Assembly (NCBI RefSeq): GCF_028290625.1 | Contig: NZ_JAQGJM010000001.1 | Coordinates: 248,001-312,000, forward strand | Origin: Devosia sp. | GTDB lineage: Bacteria > Pseudomonadota > Alphaproteobacteria > Rhizobiales > Devosiaceae | Length of the DNA stretch: 64,000 bases | Direction: 5' to 3' | Shown: positions 43,633 through 52,033 of the stretch, one piece after another | Numbering within the stretch: the stretch's first letter is position 1 | How the letters are laid out: each line of letters opens with the position of its first letter | The notes under the pieces: model-generated | What the model was told of the DNA's origin: nothing | Seen by the model: only the letters and a program-made list of their open reading frames with translations | Database searches by the model: none | Made by a program: the position numbers and the translations under genes

Positions 43633-44364
43633 TTAAAGGCAGGCGAGCAGCGTTTTCATGTCCGCTGTCCTGTAGCTCTCGGTCAGATGACCGTTCGCCC
43701 TCGACATTTCCAATCTGGCCCGCGCTGCGCTTTGCTCGGACGGAGGGATCTCGCCCAGCCGGGCCAACAACGTGTCCCTCCAAAATGGCGTTTCACCCGC
43801 CGTATGGGCTTCAAGCGTGTGTTGGGGATCGATCACACCAAGTACGCTGTCGAACGCTATTTTCAACTCCGAACGAAGCGAAAACTGGGGGGCTTGAACC
43901 ATCCCAGTCGGCGAATAGACGAACACCGACTTGATCCGGTCCTTGGCCGCGCCTGTTTCCTCCCAGCGGTAGCTCTTTTTGGAGTTTTTGTTTTCGGGAA
44001 TGAGGATGCGGGTCACCCCACACTGGTTGACGGCCGCCAGCGTTTCTTCGGGTGTATCGACGAACACCTCTTTGCGCATGGGCTCGAAATCGAACATGCG
44101 CATGTCGCCGTGCCGACCGCCGACGTGGAAAGCATACATCTCCGGATAGTGCACCGCATCGAGCCCGATGGCGCGGCGATGGGCAAAGTAGGTGGCCTGG
44201 AACGCCTCAATGAGGAGCGACGCCCCCACCGCCCCGGCCGATTGCCGTATGACGATGCCAAGCCGGTCATAGCGGTGGAAGTGCGGGAACAGGTCCTGCA
44301 CGGGGATATCCATGCCGCCAACCGCAGCCCCCAGATCATCAATCCTGAGTTTCCTGCTGCGCAT
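43633..44364 (-). CDS. Unrecognised cytoplasmic protein, last gene of the catabolic cluster
   Basis: 243 residues, no signal peptide and no membrane helix. Visible features are a His/Asp-rich centre (YPEMYAFHVGGRHGDMRMFDFEP), a TRILIPENKNSKKSYRWEETGAAKDRIKSVFVYSP segment and a charged C-terminus. I recognise no family. It follows the Gfo/Idh/MocA gene on the same strand after 51 bases, so it is probably the promoter-distal gene of that unit. An enzyme or binding protein of the same pathway is an inference from position only. Confidence 0.6.
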   Translation of the reverse strand: MRSRKLRIDDLGAAVGGMDIPVQDLFPHFHRYDRLGIVIRQSAGAVGASLLIEAFQATYFAHRRAIGLDAVHYPEMYAFHVGGRHGDMRMFDFEPMRKEVFVDTPEETLAAVNQCGVTRILIPENKNSKKSYRWEETGAAKDRIKSVFVYSPTGMVQAPQFSLRSELKIAFDSVLGVIDPQHTLEAHTAGETPFWRDTLLARLGEIPPSEQSAARARLEMSRANGHLTESYRTADMKTLLACL

Positions 44365-44415
44365 TCGAATACTCCAATCGATATGGCACGACCGGTGGCC
44401 GCGATGCCGAACGGT

Positions 44416-45585
44416 TCATTCGTCCGGAAAAGCGACCCAGGCGCGTTGCTTGTTGGACTGCACCGCAACCTCGCTCAGCGCGACGCCGCGCAGTCCTTGC
44501 CGGATATCCGGCAGAGGTACGGCCGTGGCATTGCGCCAGTCGGGCCCAGCCTCCAGTGCCTGAGCAAAATCGGCATAGAGTGTCGCTAATGCTTCGAGAT
44601 ATGATTCAGGGTTGCCCGCCGGCAGGTTGACGCTGTCACGCCCGTCCTCGGTCATGTCGCCTCCCCCGCGGCGATAAACCAGGTCTGCCAGTCCCAGCCG
44701 CGAGAAAAGCAGGGTCTCCGGCGCTTCCTGGCACCATTCCGCGGTAGCCTTGGTTCCCACGATCTTGAAGCGCAGGCCATTACGATGCCCTGGCGCGGCA
44801 ATGCTCGACCATAGCAACCCGTCAATGCCGCCCTCGAACTCCAGCTGCAGCACGTCGGTATCGTCCATGCCCCACCCTGGGACCACCGTGGTCAGCTTGG
44901 CATTGAGTGCCGTGCACTTCTTGCCCGACAGAAACTCCAGAATGTTGAAGGCATGCGTGCCGATATCGCCAAGAGCGCCCGTGGGGCCCGCTTTGAGCGG
45001 GTCGCCGCGCCACACTCCGCCTTTGCCCAGTTTGGACGGATCGTTGGCCAGCCATTCGCAGAGATACTCGACATACATGAAGCGGATTTCGCCCAGCTCA
45101 CCGGCGGCGATCCTGGCCCTGGCATCGCGCACCATCGGGTAGCCGAGATACGTATAGGTCAGAGCGAAGAAGGTGTTGCTCTTCTCGGCGATACGCACGA
45201 GTTCGCGGGCTTCGTCCGTGCTGTTGACCAGCGGCTTGTCGCAGATGACCGGGATGCCAGCTTCGAGCAGCAGGCGGCACGGCTCGAAATGCAAGTGATT
45301 AGGCGTGACCACGATTCCGACGTCGATGCGATCCGAACGCCCGGCCTCCTTGGCCACCATGTCGGTAAAGGACGGATAGATGCGGTCGGGCGCTATATCG
45401 AGAGCCTCGCCGGCCTCCATCGCCACTGCTGGGTCGGAGGAAAAGGCGCCCGCGACCAGATCGAAGCGGTTGGCGATGCGCATGGCCGCTCGATGATAAC
45501 TCGCGAAGAATGCCCCGCGTCCTCCACCGATCATGCCGACCTTAAGTCGCTTCCGTTTCGGAATATCACCAGTCAGTCTGTACAT
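44416..45585 (-). CDS. Gfo/Idh/MocA-family oxidoreductase
   Basis: 389 residues. The Rossmann part starts KRLKVGMIGGGRGAFFASYHRAAMRIANRFDLVAGAF, followed by VVTPNHLHFEPCRLLLEAGIPVICDKPLVNS with the conserved EKP-type motif here as CDKP. The C-terminal domain has YVEYLCEWLAND, DIGTHAFNILEFLSG with Asp and His in the usual active-site positions, and GLRFKIVGTKATAEW. It oxidises a sugar, inositol or related polyol with NAD(P). It belongs to the 43.6-53.3 kb cluster. Confidence 0.92.
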   Translation of the reverse strand: MYRLTGDIPKRKRLKVGMIGGGRGAFFASYHRAAMRIANRFDLVAGAFSSDPAVAMEAGEALDIAPDRIYPSFTDMVAKEAGRSDRIDVGIVVTPNHLHFEPCRLLLEAGIPVICDKPLVNSTDEARELVRIAEKSNTFFALTYTYLGYPMVRDARARIAAGELGEIRFMYVEYLCEWLANDPSKLGKGGVWRGDPLKAGPTGALGDIGTHAFNILEFLSGKKCTALNAKLTTVVPGWGMDDTDVLQLEFEGGIDGLLWSSIAAPGHRNGLRFKIVGTKATAEWCQEAPETLLFSRLGLADLVYRRGGGDMTEDGRDSVNLPAGNPESYLEALATLYADFAQALEAGPDWRNATAVPLPDIRQGLRGVALSEVAVQSNKQRAWVAFPDE

Positions 45586-45622
45586 CGTCTTGTTCCAAAC
45601 TCAGGACGCCCGAGACGGGTGG

Positions 45623-46186
45623 TCAGCGCAGCCGCACAAAGGGCGACTTAGGCGCATTGGTGCTGCGGGGGTCCCACAGGCGAGCTGTCGTTTCCTTCTC
45701 GTAACCCTTGCCATTGGGATAGGAGATCAGTTCCATCTGCAGGCCCCAGGGCGCCAGGAAGTAGAGGAAGCTCTCACCGGCGATCTTGCCCTCGGTCTGT
45801 GTCAGCGGCGTGCCAAGCAGGCGAACCCCATTCGCTCGCAGGTAGTCAGCCGCAGCGTCGATGTCATCCACGTAGAAGCACACGTGGTAGCCGCCGATGT
45901 CGCTGTTGCGAGCCGCGACGTCCCTCTGGTCGGGCGAACTATACTGAAACAGCTCGTAGTTGCAGCCATTGCCGCAGCGCAGCAGGGCCACGCCTTCGAT
46001 CACGGCGTCCGGGTGCACGTTGAGCCGGCCCGCCATATAGGCACCGTCGCCGCCGAAGCGACCGGTGCTGTAGACAAGCTCGCACCCGATCACATCACGG
46101 AAAAAGGCAACCGCCGCGGTAAGGTCCGGCACGGTAATTCCGATATGCTCGGTGCCGCGCAGGCCAGGCAGACCATTGGGCCGCAT
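45623..46186 (-). CDS. VOC-superfamily metalloenzyme (glyoxalase/dioxygenase fold)
   Basis: 187 residues from the ATG at 46186; the longer frame is not protein-like. Probable metal ligands are His in GTEHIGITVPDL, His in GGYHVCFYVDDI and Glu in LQMELISYP, so the VOC metal site looks intact. NYELFQYSSPDQ is also conserved-looking. It is larger than simple glyoxalases because of a C-terminal extension. Isomerase, epimerase or ring-cleaving roles are possible. It starts 14 bases after the ABC ATPase stop. Confidence 0.88.
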   Translation of the reverse strand: MRPNGLPGLRGTEHIGITVPDLTAAVAFFRDVIGCELVYSTGRFGGDGAYMAGRLNVHPDAVIEGVALLRCGNGCNYELFQYSSPDQRDVAARNSDIGGYHVCFYVDDIDAAADYLRANGVRLLGTPLTQTEGKIAGESFLYFLAPWGLQMELISYPNGKGYEKETTARLWDPRSTNAPKSPFVRLR

Positions 46187-46199
46187 GACAAGTCTCCGA

Positions 46200-46988
46200 T
46201 CAGCCCTTGGCACCAGTGATGTAGCTGATGATTTCGTCGGCACTGGAATTGGCCGTTTCCAAATTGCAAACGATCTTGCCGCGGCGGAAAACGTAGACAC
46301 GATCGGTGAGCTGCAGCACCTGCTGCATGTTGTGGCTGACCAGCAATACGGCGACACCACGTGCCTTCAGGCCCAGGATGATGTCGTGAACATGTTGAGT
46401 CTCCTGAAGACCCAGCGCCGCGGTGGGCTCGTCCATGATGATCAACTGCGAGCCCCAACCTGCCGCACGCGCAATAGCCACGCCCTGACGCTGTCCGCCC
46501 GACAATCCGCCCACCACATCGTTTACGCCGGGAACATTGACGCCAATCTCGCCGAGCAGCTCCTTGGCGCGTATCGCCATCTTCCGGCGGTTGAGAATGC
46601 TCAGGCCGCCGAATTTGAACAGAACTTCCTCGCGCCCCAGAAACAGGTTCGACAGCACGTCCAGATGCTCGGCCAAGGATAGATCCTGGTACACCGTTTC
46701 AATGCCGGCGCTGCGCGCGTCCGTGGGGGTCTTGAAGGTCTGCGGTGCGCCGGAGATACGAATCTGCCCTGCCGTCGCGGGCTGCGCGCCAGACAGGATT
46801 TTGACGAGCGTCGATTTGCCGGCGCCATTGTCGCCCATGATGCCGACGACTTCACCCGGGTTTATGTGCAGGTCTGCATCCGATAGCGCATGGATGCCGC
46901 CATAGTGCTTGGACAGGCCGATGGCCTCAAGGATTGGCGTTGTCACGGTCTTGCTGTGATCGAGCGATGCTACGGAGACTTGGTGCAT
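46200..46988 (-). CDS. ABC importer ATPase, ribose/fructose type, single domain
   Basis: 262 residues with one nucleotide-binding domain. Walker A is GIMGDNGAGKSTLVKIL, Q-loop ETVYQDLSL, signature GLSGGQRQGVAIARA, Walker B LIIMDEPTAAL and H-loop LLVSHN. Sugar importers of the RbsA/XylG type usually have two domains. A single domain of about 260 residues is typical of the FrcA-like subgroup. It works with the permease and binding protein encoded upstream. Confidence 0.94.
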   Translation of the reverse strand: MHQVSVASLDHSKTVTTPILEAIGLSKHYGGIHALSDADLHINPGEVVGIMGDNGAGKSTLVKILSGAQPATAGQIRISGAPQTFKTPTDARSAGIETVYQDLSLAEHLDVLSNLFLGREEVLFKFGGLSILNRRKMAIRAKELLGEIGVNVPGVNDVVGGLSGGQRQGVAIARAAGWGSQLIIMDEPTAALGLQETQHVHDIILGLKARGVAVLLVSHNMQQVLQLTDRVYVFRRGKIVCNLETANSSADEIISYITGAKG

Positions 46989-47068
46989 GGTGGCTCCCCT
47001 CGAGGGCGACGTGTGCTTGGGTTCGGAGAGTGGTGACCGCGATCTGCGGCCACCACACCTGGCTCGGA

Positions 47069-48007
47069 TCAGTAGGCGGCTGGGCTAGCTTCGACGTTTT
47101 CCGCAGTGACGACCGGAGTGTCGATCAAGATCACGGGCTCGACGGCGCCACCTTCAAGAGCCGTTTTGACGGTCTGCAGTGCTACTTCGGCCATGGTGGC
47201 CGGGCTCTGGTTGATGGTCGCATAGAGGATGCCGTTCTGGATCGCGGCGCGAGCATCCGCGGGGTAGTCGAGAGCGATGAACTTGACCTCGTCACGACCC
47301 TGGGAGTGCGCATATTCCGCGGCGGCGACCAGTTCCGGACCATGGGCCAGCACGGCGTTCAGCTCGCCCTTGGGGTACTTGCTCAGCCAGCCCTGGATCA
47401 GGCTGACAGTCTTGTCGCCCTGCCAGTCATTGGCCTGCTCCTCGACGACCTTGATGCCAGGCGTGGCATCGAAAATCTCATGCTGCCCCTGGGTGCGGCC
47501 GATCTGCGGGCTGGTACCCAGGATGCCGGTCATCAGGGCAACGTTGCCCACACCGTCGAGCACTTTGACGGCCAGTTCGGCCTGGGTGCGGCCCATCGAG
47601 ACCTCGTCGGCACCCACATAGGAGGTGGCGTTGGCGTCGGGGGAAAGTGAGTGGCTGAACGAGACGACCGGAATGCCGGCCTCGATGGCGCGCTGCACGC
47701 TGCCCACGATGCTGTCGGGATCGGCCGGCTGCACGATGATGGCATCGACACCCTGCACGATGAACTGCTCCATGGCGGCATTCATCTGCGCGACGTCATT
47801 GCGGCCGTCGGCCACGGTGACATCAAAGCCCATCTCGGCGCCCTTGGTCTCGAAGGTCGAGGTCGCCACGTTGATCCACGGGTCTCCGCCAACGTTGTAG
47901 ATCAGCACGCCAAGTGTCGGCTTGTCCTGGGCGACGGCAGCCTGGACGGTCAACGCGGCCGCAGCGAGCATGGTCGCGGTAGTCAAGAGTTTGTTCAACT
48001 TGATCAT
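47069..48007 (-). CDS. Periplasmic sugar-binding protein (ribose-type, type I fold)
   Basis: 312 residues with a strong ribosome binding site (AAGGAGGA). The Sec signal peptide covers about 1-26 (TATMLAAAALTVQAAVAQ). The mature part is the periplasmic-binding-protein-4 fold: GVLIYNVGGDPWINVATSTFETKGAEMGFDVTVADGRND, then GVDAIIVQPADPDSIVGSVQRAIEAGIPVVSFSH and GSYVGAD-type residues. It gives the cluster its substrate specificity, most likely a monosaccharide, polyol or aldonate. Confidence 0.94.
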   Translation of the reverse strand: MIKLNKLLTTATMLAAAALTVQAAVAQDKPTLGVLIYNVGGDPWINVATSTFETKGAEMGFDVTVADGRNDVAQMNAAMEQFIVQGVDAIIVQPADPDSIVGSVQRAIEAGIPVVSFSHSLSPDANATSYVGADEVSMGRTQAELAVKVLDGVGNVALMTGILGTSPQIGRTQGQHEIFDATPGIKVVEEQANDWQGDKTVSLIQGWLSKYPKGELNAVLAHGPELVAAAEYAHSQGRDEVKFIALDYPADARAAIQNGILYATINQSPATMAEVALQTVKTALEGGAVEPVILIDTPVVTAENVEASPAAY

Positions 48008-48094
48008 CTCATTCCTCCTTGCGTGAAACGTCCGCCAACTGCGTCCGTATTTGTTCGCGCCGCGCCGGTGTGGTCATGGAGCGAACCAATTTCC

Positions 48095-49114
48095 TCAGGC
48101 TTTCCGCTTCTGGCGGCTGGCCTCGTAGCCCACGGCGAACAGCACGCCCAAGCCCATGAAGGCGGGCTGCCAGAAGGCCGAGATGCTGTAGAGCGTCATG
48201 GCGTTGTTCAGCACGGTGAGCGCAAAAATGCCGACGACTGCCGAGCTGATGCCGCCAACACCGCCGGTCAGGGGGGTGCCGCCGATGACCACCGCCGCGA
48301 TCGACAGCAGCGCCCAGGTCGTGCCGGCCTGCGGGCTTCCTACGCCGGTGATCGAGGTGAGCATTACGCCGGCAATCCCGGCCGTCAGTCCGCCTATCGC
48401 ATAGGTGGCGATGATGACGCGGTCGACCTTCACGCCGGCGCGGCTGGTGCCGACCTTGTTGCTGCCCACCGCATAGATGTGCTGCCCGAAGCGCGTGTAG
48501 CGGAGCACCAGATGGAGCCCGACCACGACCACGATGAACACCATGCTCGAGAAGGTCAGGCCGCCAATGTTGAAGAAGCCCAGTTCGCGCCATTCCCGCG
48601 GCAGCGGTGCAATGGGCCGCGCATTGGTCAAGGCATAGAGCACGCCGGTAACCACCGCCTGCGAACCGAAAGTGGCCACAAACGGATTCATGCCGACTTT
48701 TGCGATCAGGCTGCCATTGATCACGCCGACCCCGAGCCCGACGGCGAGCCCCGCAACCATGCCGGGAGCAATTCCCATCTGCAACGAGACATAGGCCGCA
48801 AGACATCCCGAAGCGGCGGCGGTAGCGCCGACCGAGAGATCGAAGCCGCCAGAAATGATCATCAACTGCATTCCGCAGGCGATGACGCCTACCATGGATG
48901 CCTGTTGGATGATGTTGAGCAGATTGGCGGGATTGCGGAAACTTGGGTTGGCGATCGCCAAGGCCAATACCGACAATACCAGCATGACCAACATGACCCG
49001 CTGGACGACTGCGGATGGTGTTGGCGGCAGAAGGAGTTGGCGAAGGCGTTTCGACAGCGTCGATGGGCCAGAATATCCCTGATGGTCCAGAACCTGGTTT
49101 GTCGCTTTGCTCAT
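48095..49114 (-). CDS. ABC importer permease, ribose (RbsC) family
   Basis: 339 residues from the ATG at 49114 (GGGGAA upstream) with about ten helices. Signatures are MQLMIISGGFDLSVGATAAASG, NPFVATFGSQAVVTGVLYALT, GSNKVGTSRAGVKVDRV (the coupling loop with the ATPase) and VIGGTPLTGGVGGISSAVVG. It is followed by the binding-protein gene after 87 bases. A hairpin in the 320-base gap upstream (49372-49401) may separate it from the enzyme genes. Confidence 0.94.
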   Translation of the reverse strand: MSKATNQVLDHQGYSGPSTLSKRLRQLLLPPTPSAVVQRVMLVMLVLSVLALAIANPSFRNPANLLNIIQQASMVGVIACGMQLMIISGGFDLSVGATAAASGCLAAYVSLQMGIAPGMVAGLAVGLGVGVINGSLIAKVGMNPFVATFGSQAVVTGVLYALTNARPIAPLPREWRELGFFNIGGLTFSSMVFIVVVVGLHLVLRYTRFGQHIYAVGSNKVGTSRAGVKVDRVIIATYAIGGLTAGIAGVMLTSITGVGSPQAGTTWALLSIAAVVIGGTPLTGGVGGISSAVVGIFALTVLNNAMTLYSISAFWQPAFMGLGVLFAVGYEASRQKRKA

Positions 49115-49304
49115 GCCATTCCCCAAAATTCTTCGCCGCGGGTGTCTTTGGGGGCCAGTTGTGCCCTCTGTTACCGCAAGCTTAATCTGGCAAATTGATT
49201 GGGCAATTTCGCAGGATGCGCATTTATGAAGCAACTAGACGCACGGCGATTGAGCGGGCCTTTTGCGGCGCACAGCCGACCGATTTGGGCCTGTTATGGC
49301 CACC

Positions 49305-49317
49305 TAACACGTTGTTA
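49305..49317. promoter_or_regulatory. Operator-like palindrome upstream of the ABC importer genes
   Basis: TAACA-CGT-TGTTA, a perfect 5-bp inverted repeat with a 3-base centre, about 190 bases before the permease start. It lies downstream (in transcription) of the hairpin at 49372-49401, where an internal promoter would be needed. The regulator is unknown. Confidence 0.35.
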
Positions 49318-49371
49318 TAGATTCCATTTTTGTAGTTCGACCAGAAATGCAACCGCGGGAGAAAGAGAAAT

Positions 49372-49401
49372 GGAGTCAGCAGGTCTGGGCCTGCCGACTC
49401 C
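49372..49401 (-). terminator. Intra-cluster hairpin (terminator or attenuator)
   Basis: GGAGTC-n-GCAGG pairs with CCTGC-n-GACTCC (11 pairs, 6-base loop). On the minus strand it is followed by ATTTCTCTTTC. It lies 34 bases after the cupin-like gene stop and ends the enzyme part of the cluster. With the palindrome at 49305-49317 it makes up the identifiable content of the 320-base gene-free stretch 49115-49434. Confidence 0.65.
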
Positions 49402-49434
49402 ACTGAGGTCCTCGCAAGAGAGGAGTGGAGGACG

Positions 49435-50133
49435 CTATGACGCTGGGTGAAGCTCTATAGCCATCCAGATCGCGTCCGTATCAGTCCAGCCGCGATGCCA
49501 TGGATAGGCAAACTCTCGATCGCCGGTCACCCGCACGAGAGGATCGTGCGTGTCGCCGACAGCAGTCGTAATCTCGCGATAGAGTGTCGCTACGTCGCGT
49601 TCATGGCAAATCTGGATGCGGCCCTGGCCAAAGATCTGCGTATGAATTTCCAGGAACGGATGCTCGTTGTGCAGGAAGCAATCGGTCTTGGCCGGCGCCC
49701 ACCACAGGTTCAGGCGGATGTCGTAGTTGTCGATGAAGTCCCTGGGGTTCTCGGCGTTCGAAAACGCATAGGGATTGAGCCTGACCTGGCCGACAACGTC
49801 ATGGGGCGAAATGTAGAGCGGGGTGGTCCGCGGGAATTTGTCGAAACGGTTGCCGAACCAATCCCAGCCGTCGAACACGACGCCACCCAGATTGGCGTCG
49901 TCTGGAATAGCCACGATCGAGACCAGGTCGGCGCTCGCTATGATGCCATCGACCATGATCGTCGATTTCCAGGGTGGGATGGTGCCGGGAACCTCGCCCC
50001 CGACACGCATCGGCCTGTTCGACAGGTTGGTCACGACCCCACGCGCCTTGTAGTCCCGAACGTTCTGGACCACTTCGGCCTTGACGTATTTTCCGTCGAA
50101 AGCCAGCGGGCGCGCGCGGTTGGTTTCGGTCAT
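49435..50133 (-). CDS. Cupin-like protein of unknown function
   Basis: 232 residues from the ATG at 50133, with GAGGGAA upstream. There is no signal peptide. The segment CFLHNEHPFLEIHTQIFGQGRIQ has the His-x-His-...-Glu-...-Gly pattern of a cupin metal site, and the end YPWHRGWTDTDAIWMAIE is typical for a closing beta strand. A metal-dependent isomerase, epimerase or lyase on a sugar-type substrate is plausible. The exact family is not recognised. It lies between the TPP enzyme and importer genes. Confidence 0.65.
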   Translation of the reverse strand: MTETNRARPLAFDGKYVKAEVVQNVRDYKARGVVTNLSNRPMRVGGEVPGTIPPWKSTIMVDGIIASADLVSIVAIPDDANLGGVVFDGWDWFGNRFDKFPRTTPLYISPHDVVGQVRLNPYAFSNAENPRDFIDNYDIRLNLWWAPAKTDCFLHNEHPFLEIHTQIFGQGRIQICHERDVATLYREITTAVGDTHDPLVRVTGDREFAYPWHRGWTDTDAIWMAIELHPAS

Positions 50134-50167
50134 CTGTTCCCTCACTGGCCAGGCCTGCCTGCGTTGA

Positions 50168-51970
50168 TCAGAAGCCGCGGCCCTTGACGTACTTGTCACG
50201 CAGGTCGCCAAGATACGCCGGGACGGTGATGTCCCACCAGCCGGTGACATGCATGTTCGAATACGGCCGTTCAAGCGCGGTGATCGCATCGATGACATAG
50301 GGCTTGCCCGAGGCCAGCGCGCGCTCGATCGCCGGACCGATTTCGGCCGGGTCGGTGACGCGCTCGCCTTCGCAGCCCAGCGCTTTGGCCACGCCAGCGA
50401 TGTCGGCCATCCAGCTCTTGCCGTCGGGATAGGTGAAGTTCGTGATGATTTCGCGGTCTTCGCCGAACATGTTCAGCTGCAGGTTGCGGATCGCGCCCCA
50501 GCCGCCATTGTTGATGACGAGGAAAATCACTGCCGCGCCCAATTGTGCCGCGGTGGCCAGTTCGGTGCCGGTCTGCAGGAAGGCGCCGTCACCAAAGATG
50601 GCGCAGACCGGAACCTCGGGCTTGCCCAGCTTGGCGCCGATTGCCGCCGGCAGCGCAAATCCGATCCCCGAGAAGCCGCCCGGCGTGATGTGCTGGCGCG
50701 GGCCATAAACCGGGAATTCGTTGAACACCTGGTTTTGCGGGTTCGAGCTGTCGGTCACCACGATGGTGTCGCGCGGCAGGGCCTTGCGGGCCTCCACCAA
50801 GACCCGGCTTGCGGTCATTGGCTGCACGTCGGCGGTGCGCAGCGGGCGCAGGAATTCCTCCCACTCGACCTTGCGGGCCTCCAGTTCCTTGAACTGCTCG
50901 GTGTTCTTGTAGTCCCGCGGCTTGCCCTTGGCTTTCAGGCCCTCCAGGATCGCGGCGAGAACCGCCCTGGCGTCGCCCAGGATGCCGACTTCGACCGGAT
51001 AGTTCTTGCCGATCTCGAATCCGTCCAGATCGATCTGGATCAGTTTGGTCTTGGGAATGTCGAAAGTTACGCCCTGCTTGTAGGACGAGGTGATACGGTC
51101 CGAGAAGCGACAGCCGATGGCCAGCAGCACGTCGGCCGAACGTGTCATGGCATTGCCGGGGATCGAGCCCAGATCGCCGCAGGCGCAAGCGAACAGTTCA
51201 TGATCCTCGGGGAAGGCACTCTTGCCCATGAACGAGGTGGTCACCGGCGCGCCCAGGAATTCGGCAATCGCCTTGAGTTCCTCGGTAGCTTCGGCCTGGA
51301 TCACGCCGCCGCCGGCCAGCAGCACCGGACGATCGGCAGACAGCAGCAGATCGACGGCACGGGCGATGTATTCCGGATCGCCGAAGACGCGCGCGGCGGT
51401 GCGGCGCGACTTGCCGTCGGTGACCTCGACCTCGGCGGTTTCGGCCTGTACGTCTTGCGGCACGTTGACGAGAACCGGGCCTTTACGGCCTTCCAGCATG
51501 GCGCTGAAGGCCTGTTCCATCATGTTGGGCAGCTGCTCGACATGGCTTGGGTTGAACCAGCGCTTCACCACAGGCTCGGCCATGCGAGGGAAGTTGTCCG
51601 AATGCGGACGATCCAGTTCCTGCAGCAGGCCGCGACCCATCATATAAGTGTGCACGCCGCCGGTGATGACGATCTGCGGCAACGAGTCGGCAAAGGCCGT
51701 GGCGATGCCGGTCAGCGTATTGGTCGCGCCCGGACCGATCGAGGTCACTACACCCGCAACCTTGCCCGACGACCGGTAAAAGCCGTCCGCCATGTGCGAG
51801 GCGTTCTGTTCGTGCATTGCCGGCAGCAGGTGAATATCGGCTTTGCGATCCACGAACGCGTCTATCAGCGCGGTGTCGCCATGGCCGGGAATGCCGAAGA
51901 CATGGGTTACGCCTTCGCGGATCAGTGCATCGACGATGATCTGACCGCCCGTTTTCTTGCTTGAGCTCAT
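50168..51970 (-). CDS. Thiamine-diphosphate-dependent enzyme, acetolactate-synthase superfamily
   Basis: 600 residues with three TPP-enzyme domains. The N-terminal pyrimidine domain has E54 in LPAMHEQNASHMADGFYR, the Glu that activates the cofactor. The centre is the FAD/DHAP-like domain (VLLAGGGVIQAEAT). The C-terminal diphosphate domain has IFGDGAFLQTGTELATAAQLGAAVIFLVINNGG (GDG...NN). It starts and ends like IlvB but has no adjacent small subunit, so a catabolic lyase, decarboxylase or hydrolase is likelier than acetolactate synthesis. Oxalyl-CoA decarboxylase and IolD were considered; signatures do not fit clearly. Confidence 0.88.
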   Translation of the reverse strand: MSSSKKTGGQIIVDALIREGVTHVFGIPGHGDTALIDAFVDRKADIHLLPAMHEQNASHMADGFYRSSGKVAGVVTSIGPGATNTLTGIATAFADSLPQIVITGGVHTYMMGRGLLQELDRPHSDNFPRMAEPVVKRWFNPSHVEQLPNMMEQAFSAMLEGRKGPVLVNVPQDVQAETAEVEVTDGKSRRTAARVFGDPEYIARAVDLLLSADRPVLLAGGGVIQAEATEELKAIAEFLGAPVTTSFMGKSAFPEDHELFACACGDLGSIPGNAMTRSADVLLAIGCRFSDRITSSYKQGVTFDIPKTKLIQIDLDGFEIGKNYPVEVGILGDARAVLAAILEGLKAKGKPRDYKNTEQFKELEARKVEWEEFLRPLRTADVQPMTASRVLVEARKALPRDTIVVTDSSNPQNQVFNEFPVYGPRQHITPGGFSGIGFALPAAIGAKLGKPEVPVCAIFGDGAFLQTGTELATAAQLGAAVIFLVINNGGWGAIRNLQLNMFGEDREIITNFTYPDGKSWMADIAGVAKALGCEGERVTDPAEIGPAIERALASGKPYVIDAITALERPYSNMHVTGWWDITVPAYLGDLRDKYVKGRGF

Positions 51971-52033
51971 TGCGGATTTTCCTTGGTGTTTTCACGCACG
52001 AGCGGTTCCCCAACCACCTCGTCCGGTTGTGAA

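Noticed and set aside
50249..51964. 571-codon open frame on the plus strand
   Set aside because: Antisense shadow of the TPP-dependent enzyme, produced by high GC; no family similarity.
50168..51970. Assignment of the TPP enzyme as acetolactate synthase large subunit or IolD
   Set aside because: No small subunit or ilv genes adjacent, and no other inositol-pathway genes (iolB, iolC, iolE) in the cluster.
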